Assembly (NCBI GenBank): GCA_963579025.1
Contig: CAUZFZ010000037.1
Span: 6,647 to 70,646, forward strand
Direction: 5' to 3'
From: CAUZFZ01 sp963579025
GTDB lineage: Bacteria; Planctomycetota; Planctomycetia; Planctomycetales; Planctomycetaceae
DNA: 64,000 nucleotides
Position 1 is the first letter of the stretch. Every line of letters starts with the position of its first letter. Positions 33,744 through 41,701 of the stretch are shown in pieces. The notes under the pieces were generated by a model. That model worked only from the letters and a program-made list of their open reading frames with translations. It made no database searches and was not told the DNA's origin. The position numbers were made by a program, and so were the translations under genes.

Positions 33744-36140
33744 ATGAATCGTCGTCCAGAAAACATCATCTTCGATTGCAGGCATGTTGGAAGCTGGGGC
33801 AGCGTAGCGCTGTCAACGCTCATATACGGGCTGCTGATGCAGACGGCGTTCGCACAGACGCCGTCACCGCAACCAGCGGTCACTAACTCGATCGGGCAGA
33901 GTCTGCAGTTCGTACCGGCCGGCAGTTACATCCGAGGCGGGCGGAACATCGGGCCTGGCGGGTTCTACAAGGACCACGTTGATTACGATGGTTCGGACGA
34001 GCACCCGCGACATCCGGTACGGCTCACCCGGCCGTTTTATCTCGCGACTTCGGAAGTCACCGTTGCTCAGTTTCGGCAGTTTGTTGAGGCGACCAGTCAT
34101 CAGACATCTGCCGAAAAGTCCGGCGCAGGCATCGTCGGCTTTGATCCTCACGAACCGGAAGAGGATCGCCGAGCGAAGTTTGGGTTTCGCCAGAAGCCGG
34201 AGTTCACCTGGAAGTCGCCCGGCTTTGCGCAGCAGGACGACCATCCCGTGACGGGTATCAGCTGGCAGGACACTCAGGCTTTCTGCCGCTGGCTCAGTGA
34301 AAAAGAGAACGCCAGCTATCGGCTGCCCACCGAAGCGGAATGGGAATACGCCTGCCGAGCCCGGCGAGACACGTACTTCTCGTGGGGCGAGTCGTACAAG
34401 GACATCCATCAGCTCGCGAACGTCGGAAACGTCGAGCTGGAGAAAGCTCACCCGGACCGCGTGCTGATTCAGTGGATCGTGCATGTCGACAAGGATCCCA
34501 GCGACCCTCACGTTTACACGGCTCCGGTCGGCAGTTACCCCGCAAACTCGTGGGGCCTGCGCGATATGCACGGCAACGTCTGGGAGTGGTGCCAGGACCA
34601 GTACCTCGACACGGCCTACGCGAAGTACAAGCAGCCGCGATACGGCACGCCGACCCCGCGAGCCATCGATCCGCTCAACGAAGAAACCTTTAACGACGAC
34701 GGAGACTGGCGAGTTATCCGCGGCGGATCGTGGTTCACGTCGCCGCTGTCCTGCCGCTCGGCGATCCGGTCCTACTACGAGGCAAACGACGCGGCGGCCT
34801 ACATCGGGTTTCGCGTCGTGCGGGAAGCCTCTGCTGATGAGATTGCCGAAGCCAAAGCGGCGTTCGACGCCGAGGAAGAAGCACGGTCGACGGTCAAACA
34901 GGCGGTGGGCCAATTCGAATCGCAAAGCGGCACAGACCTCCGCATCCGATTCAACAGTGTGCCGCCTCGAAACGTTGCTCAGCAGCTGCGGCTGATCGGC
35001 GGACTCACTGAGATTTATGTGAACGGGCAGGCGAAGATGACCGGGGAGCTGCTGGCAGACGTCGCGGCCGTGCCGACACTGTCGCGGCTGCATCTTCACC
35101 ACAGCGGGGCTGACATCAACGACGATGACTTCGCACCGCTGGCGGCCAGGACGGGGCTCGAAGAGCTCCGGATCACGTCCTACCAAACGATCACGGACAA
35201 CAGTCTGCAGCACATCGCCAGACTCACCAATCTTCGCACACTGCATCTGCAGGGGGACAAAGTCACCGACGCCGGGTTAAACCAGCTGTCCGGGCTCATG
35301 AAGCTGCGCGAGCTGGATGTGCGGGCCACTCAGGCGAATGGCGAGTTCCTGCAGGCTCTTTCGCAGGCACCGCTGGAGTCTCTGTCCATCAGCCGCCTGT
35401 CGGATGACTCGGCCCAGTGGTTGAAAAGTTTTCCCAACCTCACAGGGCTTTCGATCTACGACAGTCCGATGACCGAACGAGGATTCGCCGCGATCGCCAG
35501 CCTGCGCCGACTCAAGACACTGCGGCTGCGCAACTGCCCGAACATTTCCCCGGCTGCGTTCAGGCAGCTGTCCGACATGCACTCGCTGAAGGATCTCGAC
35601 GTCGTCGACACTCCGGTCGGTGATGACGCGCTGGCCGTGATTACCAACCTCGAACTCACCAGACTGGTACTGAATTCGGACAACGTTTCCGACACGGGCA
35701 TGCAACATGTCTGCGGCATGCTCACGCTCCAACAGCTTGAGATTGGCAACAAAACGCGAGTCAGCGACCGCGGCCTGAAGCACCTGTGGCGACTCAACCG
35801 GCTCAATCAGCTCAGCCTGTTCTCGCCACTGATCACCGGTCGTGGATTCTCCACGCTGGCTGAACTTCCCCGGCTTTACACTCTGCGACTGACGAGTCCG
35901 GCGCTGACCGACGAGGCCTTCGGGTATCTCTCCGAAACGCCGTTACTGAATCACCTGGAGCTGGGCTGGGCCAGTTCACAGAACGCGTCGGCACTGACGG
36001 ACACCGGGCTTCAGCTGCTGGGAGACAAAGCCAACTTCCGGCATATCTCGATCAATATTCAAGGCACGCAGATCACGTCGGCCGGCACGGATCAGCTGAA
36101 AGCCACCCTGCAGAACATCCGCCTGGACGTGCGCAAATGA
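33744..36140 (+). CDS. Secreted FGE/sulfatase-modifying-like protein fused to leucine-rich repeats
   Basis: 798 residues. A hydrophobic N-terminus (ALSTLIYGLLMQTAFAQ) suggests export. Residues ~45-370 are a SUMF1/EgtB/PvdO-like domain: FVPAGSYIRGG, DDHPVTGISWQDTQAFCRWL, YRLPTEAEWEYACRA, WEWCQDQY, RGGSWFTSPLSCRSAIRS, YIGFRVV. Only one cysteine is seen in the segment where true formylglycine-generating enzymes carry two, so sulfatase activation is unlikely. Residues ~420-798 are about thirteen short LRRs (LRTLHLQGDKVTDAGLNQLSGL and similar). Encoded ten bases upstream of the second cytochrome/DUF1592 gene, so it probably belongs to the same transcript. No clear ribosome-binding site. Confidence 0.85.
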   Translation: MNRRPENIIFDCRHVGSWGSVALSTLIYGLLMQTAFAQTPSPQPAVTNSIGQSLQFVPAGSYIRGGRNIGPGGFYKDHVDYDGSDEHPRHPVRLTRPFYLATSEVTVAQFRQFVEATSHQTSAEKSGAGIVGFDPHEPEEDRRAKFGFRQKPEFTWKSPGFAQQDDHPVTGISWQDTQAFCRWLSEKENASYRLPTEAEWEYACRARRDTYFSWGESYKDIHQLANVGNVELEKAHPDRVLIQWIVHVDKDPSDPHVYTAPVGSYPANSWGLRDMHGNVWEWCQDQYLDTAYAKYKQPRYGTPTPRAIDPLNEETFNDDGDWRVIRGGSWFTSPLSCRSAIRSYYEANDAAAYIGFRVVREASADEIAEAKAAFDAEEEARSTVKQAVGQFESQSGTDLRIRFNSVPPRNVAQQLRLIGGLTEIYVNGQAKMTGELLADVAAVPTLSRLHLHHSGADINDDDFAPLAARTGLEELRITSYQTITDNSLQHIARLTNLRTLHLQGDKVTDAGLNQLSGLMKLRELDVRATQANGEFLQALSQAPLESLSISRLSDDSAQWLKSFPNLTGLSIYDSPMTERGFAAIASLRRLKTLRLRNCPNISPAAFRQLSDMHSLKDLDVVDTPVGDDALAVITNLELTRLVLNSDNVSDTGMQHVCGMLTLQQLEIGNKTRVSDRGLKHLWRLNRLNQLSLFSPLITGRGFSTLAELPRLYTLRLTSPALTDEAFGYLSETPLLNHLELGWASSQNASALTDTGLQLLGDKANFRHISINIQGTQITSAGTDQLKATLQNIRLDVRK

Positions 36141-36150
36141 GGACTGCCTG

Positions 36151-38943
36151 ATGAGCGAACCGCTCAACACAAATAAGCCACGTCGCGTGTCGACGGCCAG
36201 GATCTGCGTTGTCATGGTCCTCACCGTTTCCCTGGCCGTCTGGGTGGGGATGAGTTCGCCGTCACGCTCCACCGACACGGTGCCACCGTCAGATCAATTG
36301 AGCGCCCGATTGTCCGGTCCGTCAAAAACGGAACAATTCGCACTGCTGACGAGCGTCCCCGAATCGCAGAACGATGAGTCCGAAGCACCTCGCCGAAAAC
36401 ACCGGCCCGAAACCAAACCGGATCCCGTCGCTGACACGGCAACGTTTCACAAAACAGTCCGACCATTCTTTACGAAGCATTGCGTCGACTGCCACGGTGC
36501 CGAACTGGCCGAGGGTGAACTGCGGCTCGACACCCTGGCCGCCGACTTCTTCACGCGTGAGCCAGCCGGTAAGTGGGTCGAAGTCCTCGATCGACTGAAC
36601 CTGGGCGAAATGCCGCCGAAGGAAGAACCTCGTCCTGATGTCGAACAGCTGGCCAAAGTCACCGACTGGATTACGACAGAACTCGGCCGCGTGACTTCGC
36701 TCGCTTCGAGCACCGGCGGGCGAGTTGTGTTGAGGCGGCTCACGCGGAATGAGTACTCCAACACGGTTCGTGACCTGTTCGGAATTTCGTTTTTCGAAGG
36801 CGAAGGTCCTCAGGAAATGTTGCCGCCGGATGGATCGATCAACGGCTTCAACAAGCTCAGCGAAGCGCTGCTGCTCGACCCCTCTCTCATGGAGAAGTAC
36901 ATCGTCGTCGCCCGTTACGTCGTCGAGAAAGCCGTTGCCACCCGGCCGCCGAAGGCTCCCTCGCGAACGATGCGGTTCGATTTTGAGAACACGCCGGATT
37001 CCGCGATGAGCTACATCGTCGAGAAGCGCGATTCGGACCTCACCGAAAACGGAATGATCCTTTACAAGAGCAATGCTCGAACGTTCGCCAGATTGCTGCA
37101 CCCCTATAACGACAAGCAGACGCCGGTGGACGGTGAGTACATCGTCCGCGTTCGAGCGGGTGCCCGACCCGGCGCAGACGGCAAGCCGGTCTACATGGAC
37201 ATTACCAAGGGAGCTAACGGTCTGATGGGGCGTGTGCGCGTCGACGCTCCAATTGACCAGCCGAAAGTCTACGAAGTGCGAGCCGTGCTGAGTGCGGCGC
37301 TGGGCGGCGAGCTTGGTGTGGCTATCGTGGACGGAGCGAGATTCACTGACCCGAACTTCGTCGGCATGCTGCTCGGTCGGACTGCGGATAAAGAATTCCA
37401 GGCGGGCAACAGAAAGAAAGCCAGCCAGCTTCGCGCGCGGGCTCGGGCCGAGGGCGTTTACGGCGTCAACTACCACCGGAGCCAGTACACGAAAACCGCG
37501 ATGGACCTGGAGAAACTCCCGAAGCTGTTTATCGACTACGTGGAACTCGAAGGGCCCATAAACGGTCGCTGGCCGCCGGAAAGTCGGGCACGGATTTATG
37601 AGCCACTGGGTAACGATCGACCGGAACCGGGCGAAGAGTACGAACCGGCAGACAACGACGAGTCGATAACGGCGGCTCGGAAAATTATCGCGAGTTATCT
37701 GCCGACCGCGTTTCGGCGGCCAGTCTCTGATGCCGAAATCGATGCGGTTGTCGGAGTCGTGGAGGAAGAGCTGCGTCACGAAAAGACATTCGAAGAAGCG
37801 TTGAAGTCGGGATTCGTCGCGATGCTTTGCTCGCCCGATTTCCTTTACCTGTTTGAGCCGGCACAACCTGATGCGCCGGCGGATCAGCGACGCCTCACCG
37901 ACACAGAACTCGCTTCGCGGCTGTCGTACTTTCTGTGGTCGAGCATGCCGGACAGCCAGCTGGCTCAGCAGGCAGCGTCCGGGCGACTTCGTCAACCGGG
38001 TGTGCTGGTCGCTCAGATCGATCGGATGATTGGCGATCCACGATCGGACGCTCTGGTCGAGGACTTCGCCGCGCAGTGGCTGAAGATCGCTGAGTTCGAC
38101 CGGTTCGAACCGGACCGGCAAATCTTTCCGGCGTATTACGCCAACCCGTTTACACGCATCGGCGACGAGATGCGTCGCGAGCCGCTCGCCTTCTTCCGCG
38201 AGGTGTTTCGTGAAGATCTCAGCGTGCTGAACTTTCTGAATTCAGACTGGACGATGGCCAACGAGAAGCTCGCCGGGTGGTACGGAATCGAAGGTGTCAC
38301 CGGTGAAGAGTTTCAGCGAGTGTCCTTCCCGGCCGAGAGCCCTCGCGGTGGACTGCTCGCGATGGCCGGCGTCGCCAAGTGGGGCAGCGACGGGAGCCGC
38401 ACGAAGCCAGTCGAACGAGGCAAGTACATCCTCGACGTTCTCTTCAACGACCCGCCTCCGCCGCCACCACCAAACGCGGGCGAGGTCGAACCGAATCTAT
38501 CCGGTCAGAAACTGACCGTCCGCGAGCGGCTCGAAAAGCACCGGCACGTCGCGAGCTGCCGTAACTGTCATCGTCGGATCGATCCGTACGGACTGGCTCT
38601 GGAAAACTTCAACGTGATCGGTCAGTGGCGAGACAAACTCGACGGCGAGAAACCACTGTCCCACTGGGGCGACAACCGACCGGAAATCAACTGCGAAGGA
38701 ACACTGCCGAACGGCACGGAGTATTCATCGTTCGCCGAATTCAAAGAATCCATCGTCGCTCAGTCCGACCGCTTCGAACGAGCCCTCGCCGAAAAGCTGC
38801 TGATGTACGCACTGGGCCGAACCCTCGAAGCCAGCGACCGAACGGCAGTTCTTGCCCTGGTCGACCAGATGCAGGACAACGATCACACCCTCCGCAGCCT
38901 CATCCACGGAATCGTGAGAACAGAGGCGTTCGGAACGAAATGA
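36151..38943 (+). CDS. Membrane cytochrome c protein with complete DUF1587/1592/1595/1588/1585 set
   Basis: 930 residues. One N-terminal membrane span (ICVVMVLTVSLAVWVGMSS), cytochrome motif CVDCH at residues 111-115, then DUF1587 (RRLTRNEYSNTVRDLFGI) and a beta insert with VDGEYIVRVRAG. DUF1595 (ARKIIASYLPTAFRRPVSD), DUF1592 (SRLSYFLWSSMPDSQL), DUF1588 (GKYILDVLFNDPPPPPPPNA, NCHRRIDPYGLALENFN) and DUF1585 (EKLLMYALGRTLEASDR) follow. No DUF1552 gene follows it, unlike the shorter homologue upstream. Known: the family is restricted largely to planctomycetes and relatives; function not established, haem implies redox work. Confidence 0.9.
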   Translation: MSEPLNTNKPRRVSTARICVVMVLTVSLAVWVGMSSPSRSTDTVPPSDQLSARLSGPSKTEQFALLTSVPESQNDESEAPRRKHRPETKPDPVADTATFHKTVRPFFTKHCVDCHGAELAEGELRLDTLAADFFTREPAGKWVEVLDRLNLGEMPPKEEPRPDVEQLAKVTDWITTELGRVTSLASSTGGRVVLRRLTRNEYSNTVRDLFGISFFEGEGPQEMLPPDGSINGFNKLSEALLLDPSLMEKYIVVARYVVEKAVATRPPKAPSRTMRFDFENTPDSAMSYIVEKRDSDLTENGMILYKSNARTFARLLHPYNDKQTPVDGEYIVRVRAGARPGADGKPVYMDITKGANGLMGRVRVDAPIDQPKVYEVRAVLSAALGGELGVAIVDGARFTDPNFVGMLLGRTADKEFQAGNRKKASQLRARARAEGVYGVNYHRSQYTKTAMDLEKLPKLFIDYVELEGPINGRWPPESRARIYEPLGNDRPEPGEEYEPADNDESITAARKIIASYLPTAFRRPVSDAEIDAVVGVVEEELRHEKTFEEALKSGFVAMLCSPDFLYLFEPAQPDAPADQRRLTDTELASRLSYFLWSSMPDSQLAQQAASGRLRQPGVLVAQIDRMIGDPRSDALVEDFAAQWLKIAEFDRFEPDRQIFPAYYANPFTRIGDEMRREPLAFFREVFREDLSVLNFLNSDWTMANEKLAGWYGIEGVTGEEFQRVSFPAESPRGGLLAMAGVAKWGSDGSRTKPVERGKYILDVLFNDPPPPPPPNAGEVEPNLSGQKLTVRERLEKHRHVASCRNCHRRIDPYGLALENFNVIGQWRDKLDGEKPLSHWGDNRPEINCEGTLPNGTEYSSFAEFKESIVAQSDRFERALAEKLLMYALGRTLEASDRTAVLALVDQMQDNDHTLRSLIHGIVRTEAFGTK

Positions 38944-39421
38944 GTCACCGGTTCAACGCCTCACCCGTCATGCCTCAGTGACCGCTGCTGCTACGGAGCG
39001 ACACAAGTTTCTGTACTGCATCGGCGAGTGACGGGTTGCAGCCGCGGGTCTCTCGACTTCGACGACCGACTCCACAGGTCAGGCTCAGCCTGACGAAGTA
39101 GTCCTCGCATGGAAGCGTTGATTCCGTCGGGCGGAGCGTGACCTATGACAACTGGTTACGTTCAGGCGAACGATCACGACCAGTACGAGCCGTGTTGATG
39201 CCATCATCCCGAAGACATTCCGCATAGGGTCTCAGGTCAACCGTCGCATTGCGGACGCGGTATTCAGGCCACATCCGCCGATCAAATGCTCCTTCATAGA
39301 GAAGCATTCAGCTTACAAAAGTGTTACCCATGTGTCCGAACGACTGTTACCCGTGTGTCCGGTCCATACACGCTCGACCCCAGCACCCGGAATTCCGACC
39401 CTCTTTTCGTCGGACGCGTCT
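38944..39421. other. Intergenic region between convergent genes, no gene seen
   Basis: About 480 bases between the convergent DUF1592 and lutC genes. No supported reading frame or RNA gene. A short palindrome (GTCAGGCTCAGCCTGAC) lies near position 39080. The right part holds two direct repeats listed separately that look like insertion-sequence ends. Confidence 0.5.
39322..39361. repeat. Tandem 17-base direct repeats resembling insertion-sequence end boxes
   Basis: TGTTACCCATGTGTCCG and TGTTACCCGTGTGTCCG, identical at 16 of 17 positions, start 23 bases apart. The second is followed by GTCCATACACG. Multiple short terminal boxes of this form are known at the ends of IS21-like and related elements, so this is probably the remnant of one end. 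No transposase or partner end is found nearby. Confidence 0.5.
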
Positions 39422-40039
39422 TTAGCTTTGGTCACCAGTGGTAGACAGCTCGTCTACCAGGAACACGACGTGCGACCGCGGCCCGTGTGCTCCGATGACC
39501 AGCGACTGCTCGATGTCCGCCGTCTTCGACGGTCCCGAGATAAACGCGCCGAACCGAGGCCCGCCAAACGACAGACGCTCGTAAGCGTCGTGCATGTTGT
39601 TGATCACTTCACCGGCCGGGACGATCAGCGCCAGGTGTTGTGAGAGAAAAAACGGCACGCGGTGTTTCAACTTCGCATCAGTGACCCAGACCGCTCCATT
39701 TTCTGCCACCGCGAATTCACCCGACAGCACGGCGAAGTCCACTGCTTCCAGCTCGTGCGGGTCCGTGATTTCCTCGAGGTCCTGCGTCGGACTGCCGACC
39801 CCGTCGACACTCGAAACCCGAACGATCGCTGTCGAGAATTCGGTCAGGTTCGACAGCTCTCGATTGACGTCATCCAGAGTCGCAACCCGAATGCAACGAC
39901 CTCCAACCGTTGCCACAGTCTCGCCGAATTGCGCAACGGGGTCTTCGAACTCGATCCAGTCCTGCTCCAGCGTCGGCAGAGGTGTTGCCTCCAGCGGATG
40001 GCTGCGAATGGCGCTCAGAATGTCGTCGCGACTGCTCAT
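39422..40039 (-). CDS. lutC: LutC-like lactate-utilisation (LUD) protein
   Basis: About 205 residues, LUD domain. SSRDDILSAIRSHPL at the N-terminus, then DFAVLSGEFAVAENGAVWVTD, LIVPAGEVINNMHDAYERL and FGAFISGPSKTADIEQSLVIGAHGPR (motifs ISGPSKTADIEQ and GAHGPR) are typical of LutC. With LutA and LutB it forms the L-lactate oxidising complex in Bacillus. Encoded downstream of lutB on the same strand, separated by a hairpin repeat. The internal ATG (SSRDD) is taken as start; a GTG four codons earlier is possible. lutA is not present nearby. Confidence 0.85.
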   Translation of the reverse strand: MSSRDDILSAIRSHPLEATPLPTLEQDWIEFEDPVAQFGETVATVGGRCIRVATLDDVNRELSNLTEFSTAIVRVSSVDGVGSPTQDLEEITDPHELEAVDFAVLSGEFAVAENGAVWVTDAKLKHRVPFFLSQHLALIVPAGEVINNMHDAYERLSFGGPRFGAFISGPSKTADIEQSLVIGAHGPRSHVVFLVDELSTTGDQS

Positions 40040-40057
40040 TGAGTTGTTCACACTTTC

Positions 40058-40129
40058 GTAGGCCGGAACAAGCTCTGCGCGGTTCCGGCACGAGCGCGCC
40101 GGAACTGCGCAGAGCTTGTTCCGGCCTAC
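40058..40129. repeat. 72-base hairpin repeat between lutB and lutC
   Basis: Perfect 23-base inverted arms (beginning GTAGGCCGGAACAAG, ending CTTGTTCCGGCCTAC) enclose a second near-inverted pair GTTCCGGC / GCCGGAAC. The right arm contains the lutB stop codon (TAG read from the CTA of the arm). The element therefore sits exactly at the end of lutB. It probably folds into a stable RNA hairpin that separates lutB and lutC in the transcript. Confidence 0.85.
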
Positions 40130-41676
40130 ACTTCTGTTCGTTTCTTTCTGGCCCAGGCGTCCCGAAAACTTTCCTTTGGAAACTCGGGCAACTCCCGTTG
40201 TTTCCCCCAGTCATTCAAGCGGTTGTACATCAGAAATCGAGGCAGTTTCGGGACGATCCAGCGTGCCATGCGTCCGCCGAAGCGGTACAGCCACGGCCGG
40301 CGAAAGACGTGCGACGCCAGTCCCATGGAGACCCGCTTCGATATCGGCACAAGTCCGCGAACCGCGATCTCCTTCCGCCATGTGAGCAACTGGTGATGCA
40401 AATCGATCCGCACCGGACACACGTCCGTGCATGACCCGCACAGACTGCATGCATACGGCAGACTGTGATGCGCCTTTGCATCACGCGCCGGAGCGAGAAT
40501 CGAACCAATCGGCCCGGGCACGGTGGTGCCATAACTGTGCCCGCCACTGCGACGATACACCGGGCACGTATTCATGCACGCTCCGCAGCGAATACACGAC
40601 AGGGACCGGCGGAAATCATCCTGTCCCAGCAAATCAGAGCGGCCGTTGTCGACCAGCACGATGTGCATTTCGGCGCCCGGTCGAGGCCCATGAAAGTGCG
40701 AGCTGTACGTCGTGATGGGCTGGCCGGTGGCCGACCGCGCCAGCATCCGCAGGAAGACGCCCAGATGCTCGGGACCGGGGATCAGCTTTTCGATTCCCAT
40801 ACACGCGATGTGCAGATTCGGCAGCGACACGCCCAGGTCCGCATTGCCCTCGTTCGTACAGACCACAATGCCGCCAGTCCGGGCGATCGCAAAGTTGACG
40901 CCGGTAATACCGGCATCGGCCTGCATGAACTTCTGCCGCAATTCGTGTCGTGCTGCTTCGGCCAGATAGGTCGCGTCGGTGGCGCCTTCGTCTGTACCCA
41001 GCAGCCGATGAAACAGCTCGCCCACCTCTTCTTTTCTGATGTGAATCGCCGGGAGCACGATATGGCTCGGTGGCTCATTGCGGAGCTGCACCAGCCATTC
41101 GCCCAGGTCCGTGTCTGTGACCTCGATGCCGTGCCGTTCGAGAAACGGGTTAAGGTGACATTCCTCGGTGAGCATCGATTTGCTCTTCACGACCTTCTTC
41201 ACGTCGTGATCGCGCAGCAGCCCGTAAACAATTTCGTTGTGTTCGGCTCCGTCGCGAGCCCAGTGAACGGTGACGCCGAGCTTCGTCGCGTTCGCCTCGA
41301 ATTCTTCGAGTAGCTCGGCCAGATGCGACATCGTGTACGCTTTGATGGCGGCGGCTGTGTCGCGCAGTGTTTCCCACTCGGGAATTCCATGCACCATCCG
41401 GTCGCGTTTTTCGCGGACGAACCAGAGCGCCTTGTCGTGCCAGTGGGCTCGCTCATCGTTGGCGACGAAGCGAGCCGCTGCAGTGGGATGGTCCGTCGTG
41501 GCGATGGCTCTGAGTCCAGTTCGTCTGGTTGTCGATTGCGGGCAGCGACGCGGAGGATCCGTAGTTCCTGCAGTGGCTGCAACCGATGACCAACCCCGGA
41601 TCGAAAGCCCGTTGAAGATTTGTTCCGCCGAATGCCACTCGACGACTATTCTTAACGCAACCGACCCACCAACCAT
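40126..41676 (-). CDS. lutB: LutB-like iron-sulfur lactate-utilisation protein
   Basis: LUD domain plus ferredoxin part. Conserved blocks: FVANDERAHWHDKALWFVR, KSKSMLTEECHLNPFL, HIRKEEVGELFH, NFAIARTGGIVVCTNEGNAD. The 4Fe-4S motifs CIRCGACMNTCPVYR and CSLCGSCTDVCPVRI follow. Known role: electron transfer in L-lactate oxidation with LutA and LutC. Family similarity begins only around TDHPTAAARF, about 60 residues after the ATG used here, and no ATG, GTG or TTG lies closer in frame. The start codon is thus uncertain: a non-standard codon or an N-terminal extension. The stop codon lies in the hairpin repeat. Divergent from the GTPase gene. Confidence 0.85.
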   Translation of the reverse strand: MVGGSVALRIVVEWHSAEQIFNGLSIRGWSSVAATAGTTDPPRRCPQSTTRRTGLRAIATTDHPTAAARFVANDERAHWHDKALWFVREKRDRMVHGIPEWETLRDTAAAIKAYTMSHLAELLEEFEANATKLGVTVHWARDGAEHNEIVYGLLRDHDVKKVVKSKSMLTEECHLNPFLERHGIEVTDTDLGEWLVQLRNEPPSHIVLPAIHIRKEEVGELFHRLLGTDEGATDATYLAEAARHELRQKFMQADAGITGVNFAIARTGGIVVCTNEGNADLGVSLPNLHIACMGIEKLIPGPEHLGVFLRMLARSATGQPITTYSSHFHGPRPGAEMHIVLVDNGRSDLLGQDDFRRSLSCIRCGACMNTCPVYRRSGGHSYGTTVPGPIGSILAPARDAKAHHSLPYACSLCGSCTDVCPVRIDLHHQLLTWRKEIAVRGLVPISKRVSMGLASHVFRRPWLYRFGGRMARWIVPKLPRFLMYNRLNDWGKQRELPEFPKESFRDAWARKKRTEV

Positions 41677-41701
41677 CCCCTGACTTGGCTTATTCCCGTT
41701 C

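Noticed and set aside
33864..35246. 460-codon minus-strand frame opposite the FGE-LRR gene
   Set aside because: Shadow of the coding strand; no ribosome-binding site or motif, and the opposite gene has unmistakable FGE and LRR repeats.
33744..36140. True formylglycine-generating enzyme for sulfatases
   Set aside because: Only one cysteine is seen in the segment where the active enzymes carry their pair, and no sulfatase gene is in the window.
36322..38121. 599-codon open frame on the minus strand opposite the second cytochrome/DUF1592 gene
   Set aside because: It is the antisense shadow of a gene with clear haem and DUF motifs; composition (many Arg, Val, His, Phe) is the usual third-frame pattern and no family motif is present.
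39070..39090. Short palindrome GTCAGGCTCAGCCTGAC between convergent genes as a possible terminator
   Set aside because: No T-tract on either strand and more than 100 bases from the nearest stop codon; may be only a chance palindrome.
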